Positions 37,801-47,456 of a stretch of 64,000 bases of DNA are shown here, piece after piece. Under the pieces are notes generated by a model. That model was not told the DNA's origin. It saw nothing but the letters and a program-made list of their open reading frames with translations, and ran no database searches. The stretch's first letter is position 1; every line of letters begins with the position of its first letter. Source of the stretch: Setoptus koraiensis (lineage: Eukaryota; Arthropoda); contig CM106586.1 in NCBI GenBank assembly GCA_048013815.1, forward strand, positions 9,362,001 to 9,426,000, read 5' to 3'. The position numbers and the translations under genes are program-made.

Positions 37801-39639
37801 CAGTACGCGATGATTAGTATTAAAATCTATGAGAGATCTATATAATGATGAATCATCATTTTTGAGTCGATGAGCTTCATCGACTCCTAGGACAGCCCAA
37901 TTGATTGCCCCGAGCAAACTTTTATCTTTGAGTAATATTTCATATGTAGTTATCAGGACATTGAATTTGAGTCTTCTATTAGGATGGCACCACTCGTATG
38001 CTCTTATCATGCTGCGGGATGTAACATCGCCAAGATAAACTACAACATTCATCTCTGGTGACCAGTTATCAAACTCGCGTTGCCATGAATTCAAGGTTGA
38101 CAGAGGTACGACTAGAAGGAATGGACCGTGAAGATTGTGTTCGTTGAAAAGATAGGACAAGAATCCAATAGTTTGTATTGTCTTTCCTAAGCCCATCTCA
38201 TCAGCTAATATTACAGAGTTGTGTTTAGACCATGAGTGTGCTAGCCAGTTGAGACCATCCAGTTGATAATCACGTAATTCGAGATGAGGGCGCTGTTCCT
38301 GGTCCGGTTCGTCTTTATTGTGATCTTTCTCTTGATTCTTATCTGTTTGATTATCCAAATCTACATTACTTATATTTCCTAAATAGTGTGGCTGTTCTTT
38401 GAGGGCTACAAATTTTGGTCTATTACGCAAGACCTTACACATCTTACTGGGTATACAATGCGACTTCAGTCTTGTATAATACTCCTCTATTTTTTTCGGG
38501 AATTTCCTAACGATGATAGATCCATCTTCCCAGGTACATTCACTGTATGGTAGGCCTTGCCATTTGCAAAGATATTCAGTTTCATCCGCTGGTTGTTTTT
38601 TGGCATCGCTCGAGGATGATTCGCTTGAGGTGCCTGGCTTGTTAACTTCTTTGATTTTATTGTGTGATATGATTCGTTCGACGTCCATATGTTGCTGACG
38701 CAATTCTTCAGCCATTTCTTCTTGGCAATCATAGTATTCTATATCTTCTGGCGAGGCAGATTTTCGCCATTGTTTAAGCTCTTCGTCCCGTTTCCAGTAA
38801 GCCTCTATTTTTTTGATACTTTTTATATTGATGTTAGCCAGTGTTTTTTCACTTTCCCACGAATTGTGCAAATGTGACCAGCCCTTCCATTTGACGAAGA
38901 ATTGTATTTCCTTTTCTTCTGGTGGTAGCGAGGCCAGATCAGTTGGATTTGGGTCGCCATCAACTTCAACATTATAAGAAGCTGTTGCCGGACCAGTGGC
39001 TCCTATTTTGCCTAATCTATGTGTAAATATTTTTTCTACCGTTTTAACATCAGCTGGATCTTCTGTGTCGCCTGTAATATTGTCGGCTTGATTGGTTGAA
39101 TCCTCATATTCTAGTATATCATCACTATCTGTGTGATCCGAGTGTTCCTTATAGCTGACAATTTTTTTTGCCTGACGGCGCGATTTTGATCTATCACTTT
39201 GGTTTGATTTAGTTGAATTATTGTTGGCATTAGTAGTTGTTTGTTTACTCCTAGTATTTGTGACTCTTGTCCGACCCTTTCTCCTATTCCTTCTCTGACT
39301 ATTGTTCTTCTGTCTGCCCGGCAACGACGATGAACCATCTGAACCATAGTCATCATCACTCGAGGCTGAAACAGCTGATGTTGGATCATCATAACTATCA
39401 CCAGAATCATGATCTTGATCTTCTTCACTTTCAGTGCTTGATTCATCGGCGGTAGTTCTATCGTCGTCATAACTATCACCGGAATCTTCTTGGTCATCAT
39501 CATGATCATCTTCATCATCTTCGTCGGCATCATCATCGTCGTCTTCATCTTCAGTATCATCGTCATCTTCAGTATCATCATCATCATCTTCAGTATCATC
39601 ATAGCCTAAACGTCCCACGTCGACGCGTCTTGTAGCCAT
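34804..39639 (-). CDS. CHD1: CHD1-type chromodomain helicase, ATP-dependent chromatin remodeler
   Basis: A 1611-residue intronless frame. An acidic Asp/Glu/Ser-rich N-terminus (1-170) precedes chromodomain 1 (about 198-290; Trp251 and Trp254 in VKWKGW match the residues CHD1 uses for H3K4 methyl-lysine) and chromodomain 2 (about 321-388; YLCKWQGLPYSECTWE). The SNF2 ATPase has LADEMGLGKT with Walker Lys486 and DEAH at 587-590, then the second lobe with TRAGGLGINLATADTVV and QARAHRIGQ. A CHCT domain lies near 1294-1385 (ECLQDYHNDERMMKEWRNYL), followed by a Gln/His-rich tail. Human CHD1 is about 1710 residues. The odd feature is the DNA-binding region: only the start of the SANT part is present (about 1119-1147, GYTETEIRRLIRNNKRFSSP). 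The rest of SANT and all of SLIDE are replaced by basic low-complexity sequence. CHCT and the order of domains favour CHD1 over CHD3/4 or CHD6-9. Confidence 0.96.
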   Translation of the reverse strand: MATRRVDVGRLGYDDTEDDDDDTEDDDDTEDEDDDDDADEDDEDDHDDDQEDSGDSYDDDRTTADESSTESEEDQDHDSGDSYDDPTSAVSASSDDDYGSDGSSSLPGRQKNNSQRRNRRKGRTRVTNTRSKQTTTNANNNSTKSNQSDRSKSRRQAKKIVSYKEHSDHTDSDDILEYEDSTNQADNITGDTEDPADVKTVEKIFTHRLGKIGATGPATASYNVEVDGDPNPTDLASLPPEEKEIQFFVKWKGWSHLHNSWESEKTLANINIKSIKKIEAYWKRDEELKQWRKSASPEDIEYYDCQEEMAEELRQQHMDVERIISHNKIKEVNKPGTSSESSSSDAKKQPADETEYLCKWQGLPYSECTWEDGSIIVRKFPKKIEEYYTRLKSHCIPSKMCKVLRNRPKFVALKEQPHYLGNISNVDLDNQTDKNQEKDHNKDEPDQEQRPHLELRDYQLDGLNWLAHSWSKHNSVILADEMGLGKTIQTIGFLSYLFNEHNLHGPFLLVVPLSTLNSWQREFDNWSPEMNVVVYLGDVTSRSMIRAYEWCHPNRRLKFNVLITTYEILLKDKSLLGAINWAVLGVDEAHRLKNDDSSLYRSLIDFNTNHRVLVTGTPLQNSLRELWALLHFIMPQDFPAWDDFEYEHRDAADKGYSKLHKQLEPYLLRRVKKDVEKSLPSKTEQLLRVEMTSLQKQYYKWILTKNYKALSKGLKGSLSGFVNIMMELKKCCNHASLIRPTDELNHLDPLPRLVRGSGKLLLLDKLLCRLKETGHRVLIFSQMVRMLDILSDYLTYRRFPFQRLDGSLRGEIRRQALDHFNARDSPDFCFLLSTRAGGLGINLATADTVVIFDSDWNPQNDLQAQARAHRIGQKNRVNIYRLVTKGSVEEDIIERAKRKMVLDHLVIQRMDTTGRTVLSKGSSSGNGASAPSSKEELAAILKFGAEELFKEGDKDGDEEPHLDIDEVLNRAETREEGPPSVGNELLSAFKIASFNFNEEEVATIAPTTKSSVPKFAADGTLLPRNTDNGISNNIEKDWDAIIPDAIRAKIEEEEKIQAQMEMYLPPRSRRSAKQSGANSDSGEEFDPNKIKGDGHSDDSDGGNDGKPKRRGRPPGSKSVVKELIQGYTETEIRRLIRNNKRFSSPLNMNESQAINEYLAMKAAKKSQQQLKRRKRKFADGELGDMDDDLNDENTGVRKRRKSGARILKNNTVGPDGKLISDSSRVRKPRKPRDPTKEPKRRNKKTNDILISENRRDKTKKSLENKNKLSLSDRKRLHGDRRSGSSKTVIQGELSDDIFLQCKEKMRPTKKIIGQLSDLPRGIDNRSSEFRSCLTRIGARIGECLQDYHNDERMMKEWRNYLWTFVAKFTEYEPKKLYRFYKKELRRSSRKTNPTDGSQQQHRDVSHQPSSSSLNHQPQQQQIAAQQHQQQSQMPQPQMQQPQQHPSSHYGPLQHHNSSHIYMNHQPMMHQQQPHHHQQMQQHPHHHHISSSARSHASNAQPLYHHPSMGIGGGGSASNGNNLHPHASSIHLGPNQTPHLQGHNVMHQHPHGPSHMHPHLQHPHHNPHLSQHQTPQQQQQQQHLYHHQSQQNQYHQQPPYPHPRRRRFQASP

Positions 39640-40229
39640 GCTTTGTTATAAATGATGGTGCTCTTGTTGTTGCTAGTATTATTTATACACTTATTATTGA
39701 TAATGTGACAACAACGAGCACTGTTGTTGTATATTATTCCTGTATCCTTTATTATTATTATTATTGTTATTTAAATATTTATATTAAGGAGTTGTGAAAC
39801 GTGAAAATGCCTGATGACATTCAACAGTAATATAGTGCAGCTATTAATGTTTTAATGATTCTCGGTAATGAGCACTATCGCTAGTCTATTGCGAAAAAGT
39901 AACACATTTTTGCCATTTTTTAAAGCGCCAAACTTGAAATTCCTTTTTTTTTGCGACGCGACACAAACGCGCCCCCACAGCACAATCATTCCTCACGGGC
40001 ATGGCAAAAATGTGCTCTGTTGCAACGCGTCCTCCCTCTCAACGGGCATTGCCTAAACAACAAGTTCCATCCAATGTAAATACTTGATTGTTGTTATCGT
40101 TATTATTAAAGATAATTATTGTTTGCAATTCGTCATAAATGACCACCAGGCAACATTCCAGCATTACAACAGATCGAGCCTATTGCTTGTTGGCAATTTT
40201 AAAATACTCGGCAATAGGCCAGTGACACG
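39640..40229. promoter_or_regulatory. Divergent promoter region between CHD1-like and POP1 genes
   Basis: The two start codons face away from each other with about 590 bases between them, so both promoters must lie here. The segment is AT-rich, with ATT triplet runs near 39750. An E2F-type site, GCGCCAAA (reverse of TTTGGCGC), lies at 39925-39932 after a T-rich stretch, followed by a GC-rich patch (about 39950-40035). No clear TATA box is seen for either gene. The E2F assignment is a consensus match only. Confidence 0.45.
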
Positions 40230-42008
40230 ATGACAACAACAAAACCGGCCAATGCCAGCACCACGACCAACGTGCCAAACCAAATAAACGTGCTCAAATT
40301 GATTGAATCGAGAATAGTCGAGATTAGGAAGTTGGACGCCGAATGCAAAAGGAAGGCACCCAAATTGGCATCTCAACGATTGCCAAGATTTATGCGACGA
40401 CGAGCAGCCAGTCACAATGTTAAGCGAATTCCAAAGTTTGCCAGGCCCCAGAAAGGGTTGATTGATGACAAGAAATCAACTAGAACTCACAAACTTTTAC
40501 TCAGATACCGACGCAGGAAATGCTTCAGAAAATGTAAACGGAGAAAAAAATCCAGGGGCACCAAGACGCCCATACACAATTGGCTGGCGAAACGTTTCAA
40601 AATGGACAAAGACACGCATTTTCCATTGGTGAACACTACAAAAAATCAGCGCAGTCTGTATCGGCAAGCTAGAGATAGTTGCGCCTATTTCTACGAGGCC
40701 AGTTTGCAACCTCTCAAAATCAAACTACAGACGAAAAGTCGAAATGTTGAGTCGTCTGTGAAATCTCTCAATAGACTATGCAATCCTGCCACCGGTTTCA
40801 CGTTCCTAGCGAACTGTATCAAAGATGGACAGTACGAAGTTTCAAGTAGCATCTACAGACTGGACCGTTATCCATTAGGTTTTATATGCCCTGTCAGAAT
40901 GACATACATGAATAAGACAACATTGCTTTTGTGGATACCTCAAGATAAGTTCGAGTCAGTATTAGAGCAAATAAAATTAGCTTTGAATGATCGCCCTACC
41001 AATGACGAAGCTGACAATGACGACGACGACGAAGTGTCTCTGGGATTGTTTCGAGCCAAAATGATGCGCTTCCGGTTGGTAGGACCAAAAAGTCCAGAAG
41101 AAGCCTCGAGGATATGCCCTTCTAATGTAGACCTGCGATCAAAACTGAGTAAACTAAGCCAGTCCTATCAGACGAGCATAGGAAGTCGAACTACAGTTGT
41201 CATGGAGCAACACCAAACAAGTATAACATTTATCCAATATAATAGTACGCCGATAATGATTGATGTAACCATTCCCATTAAGGCAAAAGGTAAATTGATC
41301 TGGTATGAATTGATTAAAAATAGATCTCATCTAATGGGAGGAATGAAGGACTTGGAGCTGTTGTCAATAAATCACCCCGAAATATCCCGTTACCCATGGT
41401 TCAACAAAGCTGACAGTGTTATTAACCATTGTGTCAATAGTAGGAAGATGATGGCCGAAATATTATGTTCAAATGGTGACGACGATAAGTTGAGTGAAGC
41501 ATTCGTTGTTCGCGACGAGCAATTTCTAGACAAGCTAACACATATGGGGCATTTTAAGAGTGTAAAGAGACTGTTGGAGGAGTACAAGAATATTATAGAT
41601 ATTGACAATGCTTTGTTGAATGTTGAGATAAGATTAGAAGGCAAAGGCAATGTAAACAAATATGATAGATTATTTATCGCAAAAAAGGAATGTTTGGAAA
41701 GGATTGTTGACGGACGCAAGAGCAACAACAACAACAAAGACGACGACGACGCTGGCGATGAAACCGTTGGCAACGCCACAGGGGATTGCGGAACATGTTG
41801 TGGCTTTATAGAGAATGGAGCATTCAGTATGTTCACTGGCTGCGAACGAGCTTACGGAGTGTTGAAATTAAATAGATTCGTCGAGTTGATTTCCAATCAG
41901 GCTAGGTTACCTGTTAGAATTGATAGATTCGACATGCGTGTCATGGTTCAGTTGAGCAAATCTGGCAATATATTGCGTCTGGCTGGGCTAGCGCCGATGC
42001 TTCAATAA
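40230..42008 (+). CDS. POP1: POP1, protein subunit of RNase P / RNase MRP
   Basis: A 592-residue intronless protein. POP1 is the largest protein of RNase P, which cuts 5' leaders from tRNA precursors, and of RNase MRP. The N-terminal signature RFMRRRAASHNVKRIP lies at about residues 53-68, then a very basic stretch (RYRRRKCFRKCKRRKK) and WLAKRFKM at about 118-125, all typical of the POP1 N-terminal domain. FRLVGPKSPEEASRICP (about 280) matches the start of the POPLD region. The C-terminus VMVQLSKSGNILRLAGL matches the family's end. It is much shorter than human POP1 (about 1024 residues), mainly through loss of linkers. An Asp-rich loop (KDDDDAGDE) precedes the C-terminal domain. The stop codon lies inside an AATAAA at 42004-42009. 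Confidence 0.93.
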   Translation: MTTTKPANASTTTNVPNQINVLKLIESRIVEIRKLDAECKRKAPKLASQRLPRFMRRRAASHNVKRIPKFARPQKGLIDDKKSTRTHKLLLRYRRRKCFRKCKRRKKSRGTKTPIHNWLAKRFKMDKDTHFPLVNTTKNQRSLYRQARDSCAYFYEASLQPLKIKLQTKSRNVESSVKSLNRLCNPATGFTFLANCIKDGQYEVSSSIYRLDRYPLGFICPVRMTYMNKTTLLLWIPQDKFESVLEQIKLALNDRPTNDEADNDDDDEVSLGLFRAKMMRFRLVGPKSPEEASRICPSNVDLRSKLSKLSQSYQTSIGSRTTVVMEQHQTSITFIQYNSTPIMIDVTIPIKAKGKLIWYELIKNRSHLMGGMKDLELLSINHPEISRYPWFNKADSVINHCVNSRKMMAEILCSNGDDDKLSEAFVVRDEQFLDKLTHMGHFKSVKRLLEEYKNIIDIDNALLNVEIRLEGKGNVNKYDRLFIAKKECLERIVDGRKSNNNNKDDDDAGDETVGNATGDCGTCCGFIENGAFSMFTGCERAYGVLKLNRFVELISNQARLPVRIDRFDMRVMVQLSKSGNILRLAGLAPMLQ

Positions 42009-42471
42009 ATTGTTGTTGCGACTACTCATTGCCGACTATTACTGATAAGATAATTACAGCAGCAGCAGCGGCAAAATCAGCATGTCTCCCTCGGTAATGA
42101 TTATTATTTCTTTGACGACAGGTGTACACAATGTATGTGTCGACTTATGATCGATTGTTGTATCGTCTAGGCAACATTGTTTCAGGTTCTGAATCAGGTG
42201 TGTGTGTGTGTGTGTGTCGCAAAAACAATAACAACAAAAACACAACAACAACTAGCTCGACTGGCAGCACAACAGAGTCTGCAACAACGGCAAAAAATGA
42301 AAGTCTTTCTCTCGCATCTCGAACGCATAGAACGAATGACCATAGAATGAATGAATAACGGATGATTAAAACTTGTTCGCACAACAACAACAACAACAAC
42401 AACAAAAACAACAACAACGACGACAACAACAACAACGACAGGTAGATTCGCGCGGCGCGATTCTCTTGTAA

Positions 42472-42492
42472 CGTTACGTAGCTTACGTAACG
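42472..42492. repeat. Inverted TTACGTA pair
   Basis: CGTTACGTA (42472-42480) and its exact complement (42484-42492) around a GCT spacer, followed by another CGTAAG. Confidence 0.85.
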
Positions 42493-44789
42493 TAAGCGCG
42501 CCATCAATTCAGCGCGGATTTGTGTGTGTGTTGATTGAACATGAACACACAACACTGTTATTCAACTGTTGGCTATGTGTTACGTAACTCGTCATAAGAG
42601 TCATAAGAGCATGTTTCGTTTACCTTGCGAGCGTTTATCAATTATAATAATTCTGCTGTGTGATGCTCTTGTTGATATTATCGATGATACTTGTGCAAAA
42701 GTCTTCCGTCAATTGGTCTAGCATCGTTCATTTCCTACTTTTATTTGAGCTGGCATGACCAGTGAAGGCAGGCGAAAGAGATTTTCATGAACACACTCGA
42801 CACCGGCCGGCCGGCCGGCCGGCAAGCTGCCAGCGATTCGGGCCAGCGATGAACATGCACAATATGGCACTTGCATGGCGAGGGCCTTTCAACAACAGCG
42901 ACCACAACGACAACAGCGACGACTTGAACACAATCGGAACCAGTGATCTCATGACAAAAGTAGCCTGATGTTAGATTAAGACGAGACGGACAAAACGGCA
43001 ACAACGCAACAAGCTGGCAAACAATGCACTTGGTCAGCATCGGACACTTGCGAGATTTTGCCGCTGCTGCTGCTGTTGTCGTTGTGGCCGCTCAATGATG
43101 TTAGAGACTTGTCGTTGAAGGAAGCAAAGACAGAAAAATAATAATGATAATTCTGCTGCCTAGAGACTCTCTACTGGAGAGCCAGCTATTATCGCGTCCA
43201 TTGTTTGGTTTGTGTGGCGCTGTTGCCGGCCAAGGTGGCGCCAACAACTCAACTCTGGCTACCTGGTCGGCCGACTAGCTGACCAGCCGACCAGCTGACC
43301 AGCCGAGCAGGTAGCCGAATATCTTGGGACAGCATACTGCAATTTGATTACTGTTGTGTGCATGTTTTGTCACAATGCGTTGCTGATAGATGCTGGCATT
43401 ACATCATTTTGTTTGGTTGCTTACGCAACAGGTGACAACAAGTGACAAGTGTCACATGCCTCACTTCTATTCACTTCTATTCACTTCTATTAGCTGTCAC
43501 ATTGCAACTGGATCTGGTGGTCTAGCCAGACTGTGGCCGCCAGAGTAGTCGTGTGCAAGGCCAACCGAAAATGGGGCTGCGCTGCCATTACCAAGTGCGA
43601 GCAATTGCGAGAAAATCGCTGTCGCAAATGGAAGCGTAACAACGGTTTTGTTTGTCATTTGTCACATCGTTTCGCACAACTGATCTGTCGGTCTTGAATT
43701 CTGGTGGTCTGGCTGTCAGCACACACACACACACTGTGCACGAACTGAACAAAGTGAAATCAAAGTAACAACCTTCAAAATCCATGTATTAAATATCATT
43801 TTGTCGCCCACATTGAGCACGAAATAAAATGAGAGTTGTTCGCTTGTTTGGCACTTTGGTCGCATTGTTTGTAGTGTTGCGTAATGTGCACAAACACAAG
43901 GCGAGAGACAATAAGCTTCTGTTGGTAGCGGCGAATTATCGACATACCACTACTCATATTAACGTTATAGTAGTTATATCATAGTATTATATATACGTAT
44001 ATATATAGTAGGTTACGTAATAATTGGACATTAGACGATCATTGTTGCATCGCGCGCTGTGTGTTGCTGCTGTTGATTGTCGATGATCTTGAGCGATTGT
44101 TGTCGTTGCGCAAAGTTGTTTTATAGCGATACAACTATTTCACTAACAGTTGTCAGGCGCCCATTGTCTAGCCGAGCCAACCGGCTCAACTCGGCAATAA
44201 ACTCACTGGCGTCAGTGATGATCCGTGTGCGAGAAAATATGTGTCAAGTTGGCAGACATTCAATTATTATCTGCCACTGGGACACTGGCCACTGGCAGCC
44301 ATCTCACCGGCTCTGTTTTGAACAGACTGCTCTGCCCAGCGCCCTTATCCCTTATCGGATAAGTTGTCCGACGGGCTCATTCAGTGGGCTCATGCCAGCG
44401 ACTCGTTTAGTGGGCCCATTCAAGCCAAGCGATGGCTCGATGAGCGCCCATTCAAGTGACCGGCCATGTGATGGATTGAATTGGGCGCCCGATGGCCGCG
44501 CCATTCAATTCAATGCGCCGCATGCCATCCGGCAGCGACAAAAGAAAAAGGAAGAGAGAATCAAGTTTAAATACGTGACTTATTGCCCATGAGTCATGAC
44601 CAGTTGCCAAATGCCAACTGCCAACTGCCGACCAACGCCATTCTCTCTAGCTGACGACCAAAGATCACAGCCAACCAGAGATGCTGCAAACTCGACATTT
44701 TTCAATGAAAGTTGTTGCTTGAGAGTCACACATTCGCCACTCTTGGCACCTTACAGATCGCATCGTGGCCAATCGTTGCTGTTGCTGTC

Positions 44790-44821
<32 letters not shown>

Positions 44822-46109
44822 CAGTGTTGTTGTTGTCGGTGTTGTGGGCGCGCTGAGTGCATCATCGATCACGGGCAACTCGGCGCGTCGTGAGTGCACA
44901 ATGTGCGATATTGTCTATCTTTTATCGGTCGCTCCTCTCACCTTGCTCATGCTGCAACCACAGCAACGACAGCGACAACAGCGACCGACGACCGACGACC
45001 GACGACAACAGCAACAACGCCAACGACTTTCAACGCGGCCGCACTGATTGTTGGGCAACGTGATGCTTTTGTGTGTTTTTAATTCCTGGTATTTATCTGG
45101 CGCCTTGGCTGTCGTCGGCCACAATCGCTATAATTGACGAGCGAGTGTGTGCCCATATCAGTTGGCGGATCGCCGCTTGGTGAATTTATTAAGCGAATCA
45201 TCATTTATCATTGATAAGCGATCGTGTGCAACAGCGACCACATTGCACATATGGCACCTATTGCTCATTTTGGCAGCCAGCAAAACACTGCCAGTTGCAC
45301 CGTTACACAGGTGAAACAATGCACCTTGCTGCCCGGCGCTCACCAGCTCACAATAGGCTCGGCGGCCGCCAGATCCCAGACCGTTCACGCTGGCGAGACG
45401 CCGGCCGGCCGGCCGGCTCGTCTGGCCGACGCAACGGTCTTGCCAATCGATTGCCAGCTAACTTGTAAGTGAATTGTGAGCCAAATTTGAGCGGTGCACT
45501 TTGCGCCGGTACACTGTGCAAAACACCGTGTGTTTAACACAGTGCGAGTGCGTCCGGACTGCGACTGTCCGGCCGTCCGACTATACGACTGCTCGAGTGT
45601 CCGGCCGTCCGGCCGTCGGACTTTGCGACCGTGTGCGAGACTGTGTGCGAGACGGGGCATCAATCTGGCGCGCTCGTCCCGTTGTTCAAATGTCAAACAA
45701 TCACCGTTACGTAACATGATTGACTTGAGTAAACAAATTGATTGAGTGAGCACATTATCACTTTCTCAACTCAAGTGCCGCCGGTGTCGCTACTCATCGG
45801 CGAGAGACACTTGTTGCGATCGAAACTCTGCCAGCATCTCTCAGCATCCCTGCGACGTGCCACATTAATCCGGACCGGACCGGGCCGGCCCGGACAGAGC
45901 CGAGCGGAGCCGTGTGCGCAATTCGCAGAGTGCATGGGAGCTCTGACAATTGTGAGAGCGATGCTCAAATAACTCACAACTTGGCTCAAATAACATGGCA
46001 AGTTTGATTGAGAATTCATTGAGAAATTATTTGAATAATGCCAAGCCATAATAAAAACAACAAGTGCCGGCTTAACTGCTGTCGCTCGAGTGGTCGTGCC
46101 CGCCTCTGT

Positions 46110-46180
46110 CCACGCAATCCGTTATGCAAACCGTTATGCAATTTGTTATGCAATTTGTTATGCAATCCGTTATGCAATCT
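46110..46180. repeat. gttatgcaatcc array
   Basis: Five copies of a 12-base unit ccgttatgcaat/ttgttatgcaat. Confidence 0.85.
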
Positions 46181-46440
46181 GTTCACTTGGCGTTATTTAT
46201 GGCGCGTAACAGCGCGAGCGCGCGCGCGCGCGCAACAATCCGCAAAGTCAGTCGGCTCACCTGGCTGGTTGGACCTTTCCAGTTGGTTTTAGCAGAAACT
46301 GCAGATAAAAAACTGTAAGACCGGACCGGACAGTCGAGAGAAGCGAGTGTCTTGAGTAAAGTGTAAGGGCACTTTACAACGGGAGTGGCCACTTGTTGCT
46401 CGACACACACACACTTTCACTCACAAGTCAGGCCAAGTGC

Positions 46441-46463
46441 TCACCTGTACAGTGTACAGGTGA
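46441..46463. repeat. Palindrome of opposed CAGGTGA motifs
   Basis: TCACCTGTACA (46441-46451), one G, then the exact complement TGTACAGGTGA (46453-46463). Confidence 0.9.
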
Positions 46464-46466
46464 CTA

Positions 46467-46517
46467 CTACAGGTGAGAGCGGACTACAGGTGAGAGCGGA
46501 CTACAGGTGAGAGCGGA
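46467..46517 (+). repeat. 17-bp array, 3 perfect copies
   Basis: Three identical copies of ctacaggtgagagcgga, each with a CAGGTGAG core. Adjacent to the opposed pair at 46441-46463. Confidence 0.92.
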
Positions 46518-47105
46518 GTGGATACACACTGCACAGGTGAGCAGCGGGGGAGGGAGGGGGCATTGGTGCGGTATTTGTTGTGAGTGCAGCCAGGAATTAG
46601 ACCTAACATAAACATAACGGCCTAGGATATGTGACGTAACGTAGGATGTTGCCTAATGCAGCCTGTCCAATGCGGCATGTGAGCTAGCCTCACCTGAGAT
46701 AGGCCGGCACAGGCACGGGCCATGGTCAGTGGCTTGGCTTGTTGTGATCTGAAAGTGAAAGATAGGCTAAAAGATAAAAGTGAGGGCCCAACAGCCAACA
46801 ACAGGCCGGAGTCGCTCTTGACGGCGCGCAAATTCGCCTATTGGGCACCGTCAGGCGGTGCTGTCGACACGCTCAGCCCTAACAGCTAAATAGATGAGAT
46901 GCAATTGTCGATATTTTCATTTTATATAAAACGTTGTATTATATTTCATAATTTAGTCAGTTTTGTTTTAATTATTCAAGCGGCAACACGCTGAATAATC
47001 TCTCTCGCATATTCGCTAGGCGCCCATTTAGGCAATCATTTATCACAGAATACATACATCCGCGTTCAGCGAGCCCCTTTTCGATCTGTCCATCTCTGCC
47101 CGTTT

Positions 47106-47192
47106 AGTTGCCCGTTAAGTTGCCCGTTAAGTTGCCCGTTAAATTGCCCGTTAAATTGCCCGTTAAATTGTCCGTTAAATTGTCCGTCCAAT
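47106..47192. repeat. 12-bp minisatellite (ttgcccgttaag)
   Basis: Seven units of ttgcccgttaag/ttgtccgttaaa just upstream of the Met/Gly-rich protein gene. Confidence 0.85.
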
Positions 47193-47456
47193 TGCCGAGT
47201 TGCCAATCAAGCCCCATTGCCGTCAAGTAGTATTATGGGGCCCATCAGTGTTGCGCTACCAGCACAATTACACTCGTCGACATATCGCTCAACGGAGCAG
47301 CAGGACAGCGGCAAAAAGCAGAAAAATAGTAGTAGTAATATTAAAAATAATATCAACAACAAGTCGCAACAAGTCAACAGACACCCAATCAGTAGTGAAT
47401 TGAAACAAATTAACAGCACATCGACTCACCCAATCACGCCAGACACAAAGCCAACA

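Larger units (their letters stand above)
42009..47215. other. Repeat-rich gap, no supported gene
   Basis: Contains TG and CAA microsatellites (42200-42216, 42383-42440), a GGCCGGCC run near 42805, triplet runs near 44780-44840, and short tandem arrays. Several TTACGTAA-type sites are present. Open frames of up to 171 codons show no domain and mostly come from biased composition. Confidence 0.6.

Noticed and set aside
35151-39602. Open frames antisense to or shifted within the CHD1-like gene, such as the Met-rich minus-strand frame at 39111-39602
   Set aside because: They overlap conserved CHD1 coding sequence; the Met/Ile-rich one is the acidic GAT/GAC tract read out of frame.
44077-44592. 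171-codon frame
   Set aside because: Ordinary length for a chance frame here, no recognisable domain, no splice partners.
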